Shown: positions 34,179 to 44,466 of the stretch, piece after piece | Layout of the letters: every line of letters starts with the position of its first letter | Numbering within the stretch: the stretch's first letter is position 1 | Assembly (NCBI GenBank): GCA_030386875.1 | Contig: CM059573.1 | Location: 31,041,891 to 31,105,890, forward strand | Reading direction: 5' to 3' | DNA: 64,000 nucleotides | Source of the DNA: Morinoia aosen | Lineage: Eukaryota > Arthropoda > Malacostraca > Amphipoda > Talitridae | Notes under the pieces: model-generated | Seen by the model: the letters and a program-made list of their open reading frames with translations, nothing else | What the model was told of the DNA's origin: nothing | Databases searched by the model: none | Translations under genes and position numbers: made by a program

Positions 34179-35145
34179 TAGAAATCGTTCTTAAGATGCT
34201 GCGATCCGGTAATTTGTCATTAAAGCTTGAGAAATGTCACTTTTTCAAAAAAGAAATCGAGTATTTAGGTCACATCATTGCCGCCGATGGTATTAAATGT
34301 AAATATTCGCAGAAATTGCAAGACTGCCGAGCGCCGATCAATGTTAAGGAATTACAACAGTTCTTAGGTTTAGCAAACTATTTCCGTAATTTCTTACCTA
34401 ATTTTGCTGAGGTGGCGTGTCCTTTATACAATCTTTTAAGAAAAGACGTTGACTATACGTGGACCAACGAGTGCGAAAAGAGTTTTGACTTTATTAAATC
34501 GTCCCTGATTTCTGACACAGTCCTAAGACACCCTGACTATACAAAGGACTTTCACGTTTTTACAGACGCGTCTAACTCGGGAATTGGAGCGGTCCTGATG
34601 CAGACAGATGAATCAAGCGATCAAATTCTAAGACCTGTGGCTTATTATAGTAAGAACCTTAATTCAAGCCAGAGAAGATATTCTACTACTAGAAGGAATT
34701 CTTCGCAATTTATTCCGCTTTGAAATATTTCAAATATTTAATTACTGGATACCCTGTCCGGGTTTACACAGACCATCGACCTTTGGCGCCACTCTTTGCT
34801 AAAAAACTTCCTGAAGATACGAATATGGCGCGTTTGTGTATTAGCGTTCATTCGTTCGAACCCGTGGTAAAATATTTACCCGGCAAGGAAAATGTTTTAG
34901 CTGATTACTTGAGTAGATTACCTGTAAATAACGAGAAACTAAACATTAAAGAACTAGAGCGTTGTGATACTCTGGAATGTGCGTTTGATTCAGATGTCTG
35001 TATTGTGGAGACTCGATCACGACACAAAGGCACGACTAGACATGAGGTAGTTGACCCGCCTAGAGCCAATGCTGACGGTGCAGCAGACAAAGACGCGCGA
35101 CCCGCGCTGCTAGACTATGTTCCGAAGGAAGAAGAAATTTCTTGA
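34165..35145 (+). pseudogene. pol: pol part 4: RT thumb and RNase H
   Basis: The thumb/connection part reads LSLKLEKCHFFKKEIEYLGH and LQQFLGLANYFRNFLPNFA. RNase H follows with FTDASNSGIGAVL (first catalytic Asp), a frameshift near 34690 at the position of the second acidic block, then VYTDHRPL and YLPGKENVLADYLSRL. RNase H degrades the RNA strand after copying. An in-frame TGA at 35143-35145 separates this part from the integrase. Confidence 0.85.
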
Positions 35146-36374
35146 ATTATAAAAGAATTTATTGACGAACAGAACAAAGACCCTTTCTGCATAGAAGTGA
35201 AAAACGCTTTACTGCGTGACAGTATTTCGAATATTCCAGACCTACCAAAATTTTTAATTTTAAATGACATTCTATATCGACGTAGACAAATTGACAATAG
35301 ACCTAGTACAATTCTAACAGCCGTGGTACCTAACTCCTTGATGGGTAAAGCTATTTTAGCGATTCACAGCATGTATCATACAGACGACGTGCACACCTTG
35401 TTCAAATTTAAAATTAAGTACTATAATCAGTTGGAAAAAACAATTGTGAGAAAATTTGTAAAAGATTGTGAAGTGTGTAAGTTAATTAAAGCCAGACCTT
35501 CTGTCCCAATTAAAATTTTGACCGCTCCGATCGCCAAAGAACCATTTGAAGTTGTATCCATGGACCTCCTTGGACCACTTAAAGTTACAGATAATGGCAA
35601 TAAACATATATTGGTCATAATCGACCTATTTTACAGGTTTTGTAGGTTATATGCGATTTCTAATCGCCGTACGGAGACGATAATTTCATGTTTGAGTAAC
35701 TGTTTTTCGTTGTTAGGATTTCCCAAAACTCTCATTTCGGATAATGCCTTGGAATTTAAATCATTGGCGGTCAAGCAATTCGCTAAAATGCACGCCATTG
35801 CAAAAAAGGAAGTATTGGCGTACAGTCCTCATTCTAACGCTATAGTAGAGCGTAACAACAAAAAAATAACAAACTTGTTAAAACTATATGTGAACACATT
35901 TCCGCATGCAGAATGGGATCAATTGCTGGAAGTTGTTGAGAATGCATTGAACAATGCATTGAATTCTACGTTGGGCGAAACCCCTAGTTACGTAATGTTT
36001 AATCGTGATACGTGTGCATACTACCAATCCGAGAGTTTTGATTCTGTAACTCATAGTTATGATGAGGAATTGGATTTGGTGAACTTTCGGGCAAGGGAAG
36101 CCGCGCGGACGGTGGAAAATTTTAGGAATTTGATCATAAATAATACGACAGAGAGAAATTTATACAGAAACATCAAGCGACGTAATAAGGACGTACATGT
36201 GGGCGATCGTGTTCTTTTGAGAAATCACGAAAAAAACATAAACTAGAGCTTACTTGGATGGGTCCTGCTGTCGTTCAAGGGGTGAAGCGTAATTGGGCTG
36301 AGGTCAAAATTGGGTCCAAAATTTATAGGAGTAACCTTAATCACGTACTACCCTTGAGGATGGTTAAACTGTGA
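35146..36374 (+). pseudogene. pol: pol part 5: integrase
   Basis: An HHCC-type zinc region (HSMYHTDDVH ... CEVC, about 35365-35480) precedes the DDE core: MDLLGPL (Asp), SDNALEFKS (Asp) and the Glu of VERNNKKI. A GPY/F-like C-terminal block, WMGPAVVQGVKRNWAEV, lies after a frameshift near 36235, and the frame ends at about 36372. Integrase inserts the DNA copy into the genome. The single internal shift sits in a run of A residues. Confidence 0.85.
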
Positions 36375-37179
36375 GTTAAACTGACAATTTCCTTCTTCTA
36401 CGTTTGTACCATTAACGTTTGACGGCGCAACGATTCGACGAGTATAATTTACTACGTTACCCTTTACCCGATTCGACGAGTAATTTACTACGTTACCCTT
36501 GTTTAACTATTGCGTTAAGGTTAATAATCATAGGTTAAGGAGTTTTGCTGGTTTTTTTGCTTTTGCTGTGTTCCATAATATTCTCAGTAAACCGTATATT
36601 ATATTTTCTGTGTCATGTTTACAATTGTTTGTACCGCGTTGTTTTAATTTGATTTGGCATAATGTTTGATGTTAGCCTGAGGTTAAAAGGAATATGTAAC
36701 TATCCATTTTTAACCATGAGGGTTGATAACCCTTGTCTCTACGTCGCTTTATTTGCTTGATCCAAATTCGCTTACGACGTAAATTCATTGTCTGGAAGTG
36801 TCGCTGAATTGGCATTTTTAATATTGAGCGAATTCTTCGACTGCTAAATGCAATCGCTGAGGTTGCAGTTCATTCTGTGCGATGTGTTGATTTGACGCTG
36901 CGGCGGTATCTTACAGTGCTATTTTAGTTCAGCCGGAATGTTCAGTGATCAGCATAATTTAATTAAATTCTTAGACTGGTGGCTTCTCGACTGAGGAGTC
37001 AATACCCTAGGGGTCGGTACGAATAGGGTTTACTGTTTATTCGGGATTTATCATGGGTGATTAATGATTATTATCAGGCCTCCGAGTTCTGATATCAAAT
37101 TTTATGTTTGTAGTTAATTTCTTTTGTTTTATTTGGGTCATGCTAATCGTCTTTGTATCTGTTTCCATGCAGGATCTGC
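36375..37179 (+). other. Spacer between pol and ORF3, with short tandem repeat and 3' splice site
   Basis: Contains two copies of a CGATTCGACGAGT...TTTACTACGTTACCCTT unit (36431-36502). At its end TCTGTTTCCATGCAG| (AG at 37171-37172) is a good 3' splice site directly before the ORF3 start codons. Confidence 0.5.
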
Positions 37180-37194
37180 ATGGACGTTTTCGCG

Positions 37195-37503
37195 ATGGGG
37201 AACCAGGTCAGCCTAGTGGATGTGGAGACACTTTCTTCGGCAATTGCGAAGAACCAAGGCGCCAATGACGAACTCTTTAAAGAATTGATGAAATCGAACG
37301 CCCGAATAGATTTACTACCAGACAGCATTACCGATGTGATGGTAATGTTGCTCGCAGTGGTCACAATGGCTTTAGGCGCAGTAATATATTATAACAAGCG
37401 CAGCCTGGAGTCCTTGGCTGATCGCGGTGACCGGTTGGAGGATTACCAACTGCGGCGGGTACCGAGGGGGGCACCTCGGTATATTCAACAAGATCAAGCA
37501 TGA
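37195..37503 (+). CDS. ORF3: small single-span membrane protein of the LTR element
   Basis: This is an intact 102-codon frame (107 from the upstream ATG at 37180). The second ATG has the better context (G at -3 and +4) and gives MGNQVS, an N-myristoylation consensus with Gly2 and Ser6. Residues 7-47 are predicted helical and polar; residues about 48-66 form one hydrophobic span (VMVMLLAVVTMALGAVIYY), followed by NKR and a charged, Arg/Asp-rich tail to residue 102. There is no signal peptide, cysteine-rich ectodomain or furin-like site, so it is not a classical envelope protein. Position after pol and behind a 3' splice site suggests expression from a spliced RNA. The role is unknown: possibly membrane targeting of particles or an accessory function. 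Alone among the element's frames it is unbroken. Confidence 0.55.
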   Translation: MGNQVSLVDVETLSSAIAKNQGANDELFKELMKSNARIDLLPDSITDVMVMLLAVVTMALGAVIYYNKRSLESLADRGDRLEDYQLRRVPRGAPRYIQQDQA

Positions 37504-39084
37504 AAAATTTGGTGACTTGAAATTAATTTGGAAAATTTGGAAATTTAGGAAATCTGAAAAATGCTTGGAGTGAAATTTTCCCGTGAATCATTTTGGATTA
37601 AGTGGTAAATGCTAATCGCACTAGTGGAAGATTAGTAAAGTTGGAAGTGCGGAATCGCAAGAAAAATGCGAGTATTATTCATTTTCATTTTTTTTTCATT
37701 TCAATGTAATCGAGATGTAAGAATCGCCATATAATCTTAAGTTTAAGGTAGCGGTATGCTTTTTCAAATGTCGACGCGCAATTTCTTATGAAATTTTAAC
37801 CATTACAAGTATCAAATTATTTAAATTATTTTTTTTTTAAACATGTGTTTCCTGTTTAAACATGTGTTTTTTTGGTCGGTTCCGATACGTTCCATTTTCT
37901 AATGTGTAAACTATAGTTTTGGCTGTTTTTCAAAAATTTGTTTCCAATTATTCTCATGTACTTAACATGTGATTGAATTGCGATAATGTTGATGTGTAAT
38001 TTGAGGAATTTGTTTTAAAATTGGAGGAAATAATTTTTTTTGTTTACGGATTTTTTTTCTCTATACATTCTCATGTTTGAACTTTATTGCTTTAGATGCG
38101 TTGTACAAAAAAAAGGGGTGTCGTTTTATTTCTTACCTTGTTCTTCCGGCTGTCGGCGTGCTGAGATTTAAAGGCACGGTAAGTTAGTTGTGTGCTTTCG
38201 CTCTGCTGGGTTATTGCTTTTGCTATTTGCTTTTAAATATTAATCACTTATTTTTTTCCTTATATATCTTTTCTGTAACCGGTATAATCTTATGTTTAAG
38301 GGTTTGAAGGTTTGTTTTTGGTTGGTTGCGGAAATAACGTGTTAACCATTTAACGTTTATTAAGAAGAGTTTAAACATTTTTGAATTGTTCTGAATTTTT
38401 TTTTGTGTTTTGCGGTGCGTAAATTTTTCGTTGTATTTCTAAAAATTTACTTTATAGTTTTTTTGCTTTGCGTTTTATTATAAATATTAATAATTAGTGT
38501 GCTTATGGTAGTAGCGATTGTTTTTCTTTAATTAAGATGTTTTTTTTTTTTGCGACTTAAATTTTCTATTTTGATCTATGGCATGGTTACTTATGGTTCG
38601 TAACGTATAAGTTTAGTTGCGTTTAGGTTCGCTTTTGAATTTTTTAATCGGTTGCAAAAGTAGACGGTTCTTCATTATATACTTTTGCTGTGCGTTTATT
38701 TAAGTTAAGGTTTTTAAACCATAATATATCGATTTTTTTTCACGTTAACTGCGAACAGGGCTACATGTTTATTGTTTCGCTTAGCTGCCCTTGTTTTTGC
38801 TTGTTTTTTGCCGATAGCTATAATAATGCTTGGTTGGTATTGATAAGATTGTTTGAATATTTTCACCTTTTAATGGAATAACTTGCGAGAGGTTTAACGT
38901 AGTTTAATGCAAAGACGGTTTGAAGCAAGACGGTTGTTAAATTTACTAGCGTTAGCTTTCAATTAGACTTGTCACTTTAATTTTTTGACTGCGTGTTACC
39001 TTATTACACGGTTTGCGTTAATTCCACAAATTCTTGGGTTTGTTTAACCGTGTTAATTTTGGGGTTATGGCTCACTTCAGGTTC
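37504..39084 (+). other. 3' untranslated region of the LTR element
   Basis: T-rich sequence of about 1.6 kb without recognised genes. A direct repeat of TTTAAACATGTGTTT occurs at about 37838-37871. Poly-T runs are frequent. Confidence 0.4.
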
Positions 39085-39098
39085 GATGGGGGGTGCAA
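39085..39098 (+). promoter_or_regulatory. Polypurine-tract-like primer site
   Basis: GATGGGGGGTGCAA directly precedes the second LTR-like start, the position at which plus-strand DNA synthesis is primed in LTR elements. Confidence 0.5.
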
Positions 39099-39660
39099 TG
39101 TGCGAGTATTGCCGTCTATTCTGTATTCATTCTGTATCAATCTTGACATCTGGATGCCTCGCAACCTATATAAGCTTTGTGGAAGACAAAGTTTTCTTCA
39201 GTTGGCCTCTCTTAGTTCACAGACAAGAATTTGAAACTGTTGAAATTATTTCTTTCTGTTATTCATTTTTTTGTTTTAAATTGCTTCTTATCTTTTCATT
39301 TTTTGTGTTTAAATTTAAACTTTCTATAATCAAGCATGTTTGAGCTTTTACCAGACCTGTATTAACCTTAAATCGCTTAAATTTATATTACTCGTGACGC
39401 TTTGGCGTTCATTAGTTAGATTATCTTTGAGCTTACTCTGCTTGGGTAGCATGTCGCCCTTTTAATATTATAAAAGTGGGTCTGGTACCTTTAACTCATT
39501 TCTCTTGCGTAAAAAGCAGTCTCTTTCTGCGACCTAAACTCTTCTACCTGGCTCTTGCAGCCTCTTGAATAGGCACTTATTATTCAAGGTAATTAATTGT
39601 TAATTAATTGTTAAAATCTTAGTGCTATGTGCAATCTTGCAATAAGATACAATATTCAGC
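39099..39660 (+). repeat. 3' LTR-like sequence, chimeric after the TATA box
   Basis: 39099-39175 matches 29284-29359 with one substitution and one single-base indel, up to and including TATATAAGC. After that the sequences do not align. It has a TTCAGTTGG initiator-like site and runs to about 39660, where TCGGCGACCAGAC (39664-39676) resembles a primer-binding site of another gypsy lineage. A 116-codon open frame across it (38993-39343) is not credible. Confidence 0.45.
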
Positions 39661-40141
39661 TAGTCGGCGACCAGACATTTTAAAACTCTGTCTCTCTACT
39701 CAGAACGCCTCAAAAATTTCCTACCGGAGTACCGTGCTGATGACCGGCCGCGTCCATTGGTCGTCTTCTATTTTTAGGGAGTTTCGTTTTTAAAACTAAC
39801 CTTGCGTTAAACAAGATCTTCGGTCTCCATTTTAAAGAAATTTAATAATATAAATACTACAGAGGACACTGTTGTGCGTACTGTTGAAATCCTCAAGATA
39901 CGCCTAACTTGGGTGCTGTTTCTCTTTTTGCGCATCTCGGGAAACGACTTGCTGTTGTTCCCTTGAAGTTCTTCTGTATTTGAAATAAATTTTCGAACAG
40001 TTGCCCTTACGTTTTAAATCCTAAAATTCCGTTGTAATAACGTAGGAGAGATTACGCACAAGAAATACCGAAACCTATTTATTTATTTATTTGTTTAAAG
40101 AAGACACTTTCCCTTTTATTGCATAAGAACAATCAACACTA
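39661..40141 (+). other. Possible leader fragment of another LTR element
   Basis: Starts with the primer-site-like TCGGCGACC and includes an AATAAA at 39984-39989. No gag follows before the MITE at 40144, so it is truncated if real. Confidence 0.3.
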
Positions 40142-40143
40142 TA

Positions 40144-40923
40144 CTGGGTGTCACACAAAAATGTCCCCGACTTTTTAATTGATTATTTCTCCGCTTTAAA
40201 TTAACATATTTTAATAGTATTTTATTAAAATTGTAGGAAATGTTGTTTCCTTTTCGAATAATTCAAGTTTTTGAAAATCAGTTGAATAACCACTTCACAT
40301 TGATCGATTTACTGAGAGGTGTAGAAAAATTAATTGTTCTAAGGGAAAGTTTTAAAAACAACACAGTTGTTGTTCTTCATTTCTCAATACCTACTGTTGA
40401 GAATAATCTCATAACGATGTATTCTACATACCACCAAGTATTTAAGCCCTCTGAGAGGTTTCAAGCTTCAAGTGTTTTCAATAATAATGTTTGAAGAACT
40501 GAAAGAAAACGGTGAAAAAATGCGTAAAACTCTTCGTTCAATGGTGGCTAGAAGTGATACTTGCCTTGAGGGAAATGGAGGGTATGTTGAAGGATACTAA
40601 ATTTCTTTATTTGTTTAAATGTTGTTTACGGTAATGATTAATTACTCTTTTATATTTTTGTTTGTTTGGTTTCATGGAAAGTACGAAATAAGGAAGAGTA
40701 TCGATATTATTTTAAAAACTTTTCCTTTGAACAATTAGTTTTTCTACCTTTTTCAGTAAATTGATAATTGTAAAGTGGTTATTCAATCGATTTTCAAAAA
40801 CTTAAATTATTCGAAAAGGAAACAAAATTTACCACATTGTGAAAAAAGGCAATTCAAATGTGTAAATTTAAAGCAGAGATATGATTAATTAAAAATCGGC
40901 AACATTTTTGTGGGGGCACCCGG
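40144..40923. mobile_element. Mariner-type MITE, second copy
   Basis: It begins CTGGGTGTCACACAAAAATGT and ends in its near complement ACATTTTTGTGGGGGCACCCGG, with TA on both sides (40142-40143 and 40924-40925). The terminal inverted repeats extend for about 230 bp and are closely related to those of the copy at 9457-10335, including the TTTTTGAAAATC and GATCGATTTACTGA blocks. The centre differs and lacks the helix-turn-helix remnant. Confidence 0.8.
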
Positions 40924-40929
40924 TATAAT

Positions 40930-41525
40930 CAAAATCCAGGTGTCCGTCAATTTATAAATAAGTATATGTTATCGCGCGTAATTTCCCCTATGTTATTACA
41001 ATGGCAATCTGCTTGCTTGGACAGTATCATAAATACCATTGAAATATTATGAAAAACCTGGCATCTGCTCACTTTTATTTATGAGTAAAAAACAGTGTGT
41101 GAAAACCGAATCTATTTTAAAAAAATGCGGCTTATCGCAGTAAAAATGTATGGCAATTTTTTCAAAAACACCTTGGCCGACAATATTTTAAATTATAACA
41201 CACGGTTGTTGCATGCTTGGTTGGTGTGTGCGTCTGTGACGTTCTTAAAGATGCTTAATGACCGTAACTGTGATACGAGTTTTACCAGTGCGCAAGTATG
41301 AGAATACTGTATTTTAATCGCGGGTACTATTAGGATGGATATATTTGTTTGTCATTTTTATCTTGAGATTTTTTAAAACGATACCACTGAATCCCGTCAT
41401 TTTTGACCAATCATGTACACTAGTATCTTGATTATTAACATTCCGTAGTCAATTTAAAAGTCGTTCGTTAATGAAGAATATAATGAACATATGCACAGGT
41501 TTCAACACCTGCAACCGTTTACTAC
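40930..41525 (+). repeat. Family K, uninterrupted copy
   Basis: Collinear with both halves of the copy at 1640-3113 without the foldback insertion: CCTGGCATCTGCTCACT, GTGTGTGCGTCTGTGACG, GTGATACGAGTTTTACCAG and CCCGTCATTTTTGACC. It ends where the PIF-type element has inserted. Confidence 0.65.
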
Positions 41526-41730
41526 TAAAGGCCCTTTTACATTGACGGTGTCTTCGCGCTCCACACCGTCGCTCTATCCCGCCAGTCAAATTAGCTCCGC
41601 CCACAGCAGAGCGAAATGACCCTTATTGCCACGCTCACGGTAAGGAGCGGCCACATTCAGCGTGCACTGGCGTGCACTGCCAGTCAACAGCGTTCAGTTG
41701 CTCTTGAGACCATTGAGAGCATGTGTATTC

Positions 41731-41871
41731 ATGGCTTACATACTATGGGTCAAGGAAGAAATTAAAAATCCAATCGAAAAATGTAAAGAATTTCCGTGTT
41801 TATGGAAAGTTAAGCTCGCAGAGTATATAAACAGATTGTCTAGTCTAGAGAGATTGTTTTTAAAAGTATAG
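41731..41871 (+). pseudogene. MADF-domain-like remnant inside the PIF-type element
   Basis: MAYILWVKEEIKNPIEKCK followed by EFPCLWKVKLAEYINR resembles the start of an MADF DNA-binding domain (hydrophobic helix, then PCLW and Y.NR). PIF/Harbinger elements encode such a DNA-binding partner beside the transposase. The frame ends at 41871, close to the hAT insertion. Confidence 0.45.
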
Positions 41872-41899
41872 CATCTCACTTCCCAAATTATAACATTGC

Positions 41900-43018
41900 C
41901 AGTGTTGGGCACGCAACTTTTAAAATGTTGCGGCGCAACCGCAACAACACGAAAGAAGGGGCGACGCAACCGCAACAGAAACTTGAAAAAAATTGCGATC
42001 GCAACAGCAACATTTTATTTGTTAAATTTAATTTTAATTAAATATTGTTCAATTTATTTTACGTATATATTGTTAAGCATAAAAAATATTAAGATATTCA
42101 AAATAGTGCATTGTTTTGCTAAAAAAATTAATAGATAGAGTAAATGTGTGGACTAGAATTGAATGAAATATCAAGATACTGGAAGAAACGTTTCATTTGT
42201 AAATCTAACATTAACAATAAAATGAACTCCAATGATAATATTGAAAAGGCATCTAACTAGTACCTATATTTGCATAGGAGTGACATATATATATAGCAAA
42301 ATATATAGAAAACAGAGAAGCGCAGAACATTGGTACAGCCTACATGACACAGAAAGAAAAACCATGCATCAGCCCCGTTAATATACGAAATTCTACTGCT
42401 TTTCATTGTTCCTCTGTTATAATTTAATATTGCATGCTCATGATCTCAATGTGGCAATGTTAATGCACTGTAATGACGATCAACGTTGCCTTTCAAAAAT
42501 GATAACATTTCAAAATATTAGTCTGAAAGCCGAGCACATCGTGGTCTCTAAATTTCTTTACCTACACGCAGTCGTTCGACCGCAGCGCTCGATGGTATTG
42601 GAGAGTTAAATTCGATGAACGAAACGACAAATTCACTTGAAGAAAACATAGCTCTGTAAAAATCAGCTAGTTCTGTTGATTACTGGCTGTTTCAGCCAAT
42701 CAACTCACATCATTCCTAATAACATATGTTTTATAATGAGTTACATTATACATACTTATATACTGTAAGCAAAGTGTATGTGTATCACTGTATGGCCTAA
42801 TGCTAAGAATAAATATTTGCCTGATGGGTTCTACCCTGTACGGTTTAGTTTTAAATGAGCATAAAACGCGTATTAAAGTCGATTGAAGGTTTTTAAAAAA
42901 TTAAATTACCATCGTGATGTTGCGGTTGCGAGTTGCGGCCTGACACGTCGAAAATTGTTGCGATCGCAACAGATTCGCAACTTTCCAAAACTTGTTGCGG
43001 CGCAACTGCCCAACACTG
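41900..43018. mobile_element. hAT-type element nested in the PIF element, 1.12 kb
   Basis: The ends are CAGTGTTGGGCA and TGCCCAACACTG, with long GC-rich inverted subtermini of GTTGCGGCGCAAC type. The flanks AACATTGC (left) and AATATTTGC (right) are a plausible but imperfect 8-bp duplication. No transposase was recognised inside; the interior is AT-rich. Confidence 0.7.
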
Positions 43019-43589
43019 AATATTTGCAACGGTTAAGATGAAAATTCAAACACTGAGAGGCCAAGATAGGAAACAGCTCTCACTATTCCAAAAATCAAAG
43101 ATATATAAACTGCGTATGTAAACGTAATATTAATTACAGTGTAATTAAATTGCACAATGTACATGGATCTCAAGAACAGTACTTCAAATACACAGAAAAC
43201 ATTCGGCAGGTGTCATTTGAAGACTATTCAAATTAAAGGAAAAAATACACCTTGAAAATAGTAGGCCTAATTGGTATTTATTTTTTCTTTCCATTTAAAT
43301 TGTTTTTTTGAAGGTAATTGGGCAGTATTAAAGTTTTTTTAGAATGTTAGCTTTTCACTTCTGCAAATTATTCTGTAAATATTCTGCAAATTGTTCTACC
43401 ACGTATTCTATCAGTATTGCAAAAGTAATACTGACGATTGCTGTTTCTGGGGAAGGAGCGTCGTGTTGAGCGGCAATGTAAAAGCAACCCAGCGTGCACT
43501 GACGCTCAATCCTCTCGTGGGAGGAGCTGTAGAAAGGTTACCGCCGCTCCACACCGTCGCTCCACACCGCAGGTGTAAAATGAGCTTAA

Positions 43590-44075
43590 GAATGACAGTC
43601 GTGTGTTTATTCATACGTTTCGTGTCACGCTCTAAAGAATCGATAGGAAGAAATTAGCACTGGCGGTCTTGGTTTTAGTTCGCGGTCAATTAATACACTC
43701 ATTTTCGCTGTAAAAGTGCTCTATAATAAGTCTCTTTCAAAACATTTATAGAGATTCAGAGCCTTATATACTCGAGTTCGCATTGTGGATACAGAGTTCG
43801 GCAGGGTATTTTATATTACAATGTACTGTATTGCGTATTACAATATACTGTATTACAATACACTTTATTGCATAGTACAATCAATATACATGCACAAGCT
43901 CGCAGTTGCTTTCAGTAATGCTGAATTTCTTTATGTAGGATACGACACGAATGACTATAACTACTTCTCTTGCGGCTCAAAAATACTGTGTTCTGAGTGT
44001 TTATTACTCTAATAAGAAAGTTAAGCTACCTCTGGAATGAGTTTAAGCATGGAAACGCCACTCAAACGAAAATTT
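43590..44075. other. Anonymous sequence
   Basis: Contains a run of TATTACAATA-type words (43817-43880) and an unassigned 75-codon open frame (43785-44012). No gene recognised. Confidence 0.3.
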
Positions 44076-44079
44076 GTTG

Positions 44080-44395
44080 AAGAAAGGTATTGAATCCGTT
44101 AATTTTTGACGGTCCGTGTACACTAGTTAAGAAATAAAATATTCATCTTATAAATTATGAATAGGCGGAGCTGGATTCATAAAATTGTGAATATGCGGAG
44201 TCGGTGTCGGAGTCGCCAAGTTCTGGAAGAGTGGAGTCGGAGTCGACAAATTCTGAAAAGGTGGAGTCGGAGTCGGAGTCGCCAAATTCTTAAAAGGTGG
44301 AGTCGGAGTCGGAGTCGCCAAATTCTGGGAAGGTGGAGTCGGAGTCGGAGTCGGAGTCGCAAATTTATTTCTCCGACTCCGTAACCCTGCTTTTA
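44080..44395 (+). repeat. Family K end with GGAGTC minisatellite
   Basis: The AATCCGTTAATTTTTGACGG and TGTACACTAGTTAAG blocks match family K, followed by five to six units of about 40 bp made of GGAGTC hexamers plus a GCCAAATTCTGGAAAGGT-type spacer (44163-44360), closing with CTCCGACTCCGTAACCCTG. Both strands give repetitive open frames that are artefacts of the array. Confidence 0.75.
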
Positions 44396-44466
44396 AGTTA
44401 CGGTTTTTGTGCACACTGCATTCTGTGCGGCAATACTCTTTGTGCATAGATTCCCTACTTCCTTAA

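Larger units (their letters stand above)
41529..43586. mobile_element. PIF/Harbinger-like element, 2.06 kb, with nested hAT
   Basis: Ends AGGCCCTTTTACA and TGTAAAATGAGCT are imperfect inverted repeats, flanked by TAA at 41526-41528 and 43587-43589, the 3-bp TWA target typical of PIF/Harbinger. Subterminal GC-rich CTCCACACCGTCGCT blocks occur near both ends. It contains an MADF-like remnant and is interrupted by a hAT-type element at 41900-43018. Confidence 0.65.

Noticed and set aside
38993-39343. 116-codon open frame over the right LTR-like region
   Set aside because: It overlaps the polypurine tract, U3 and TATA sequence, so it is a by-product of the LTR-like region, with no domain.
44148-44447. 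Proline/threonine-rich open frame on the minus strand (and Arg/Ser-rich frames on the plus strand)
   Set aside because: These are translations of the GGAGTC minisatellite; no start context or conserved flanking coding sequence.
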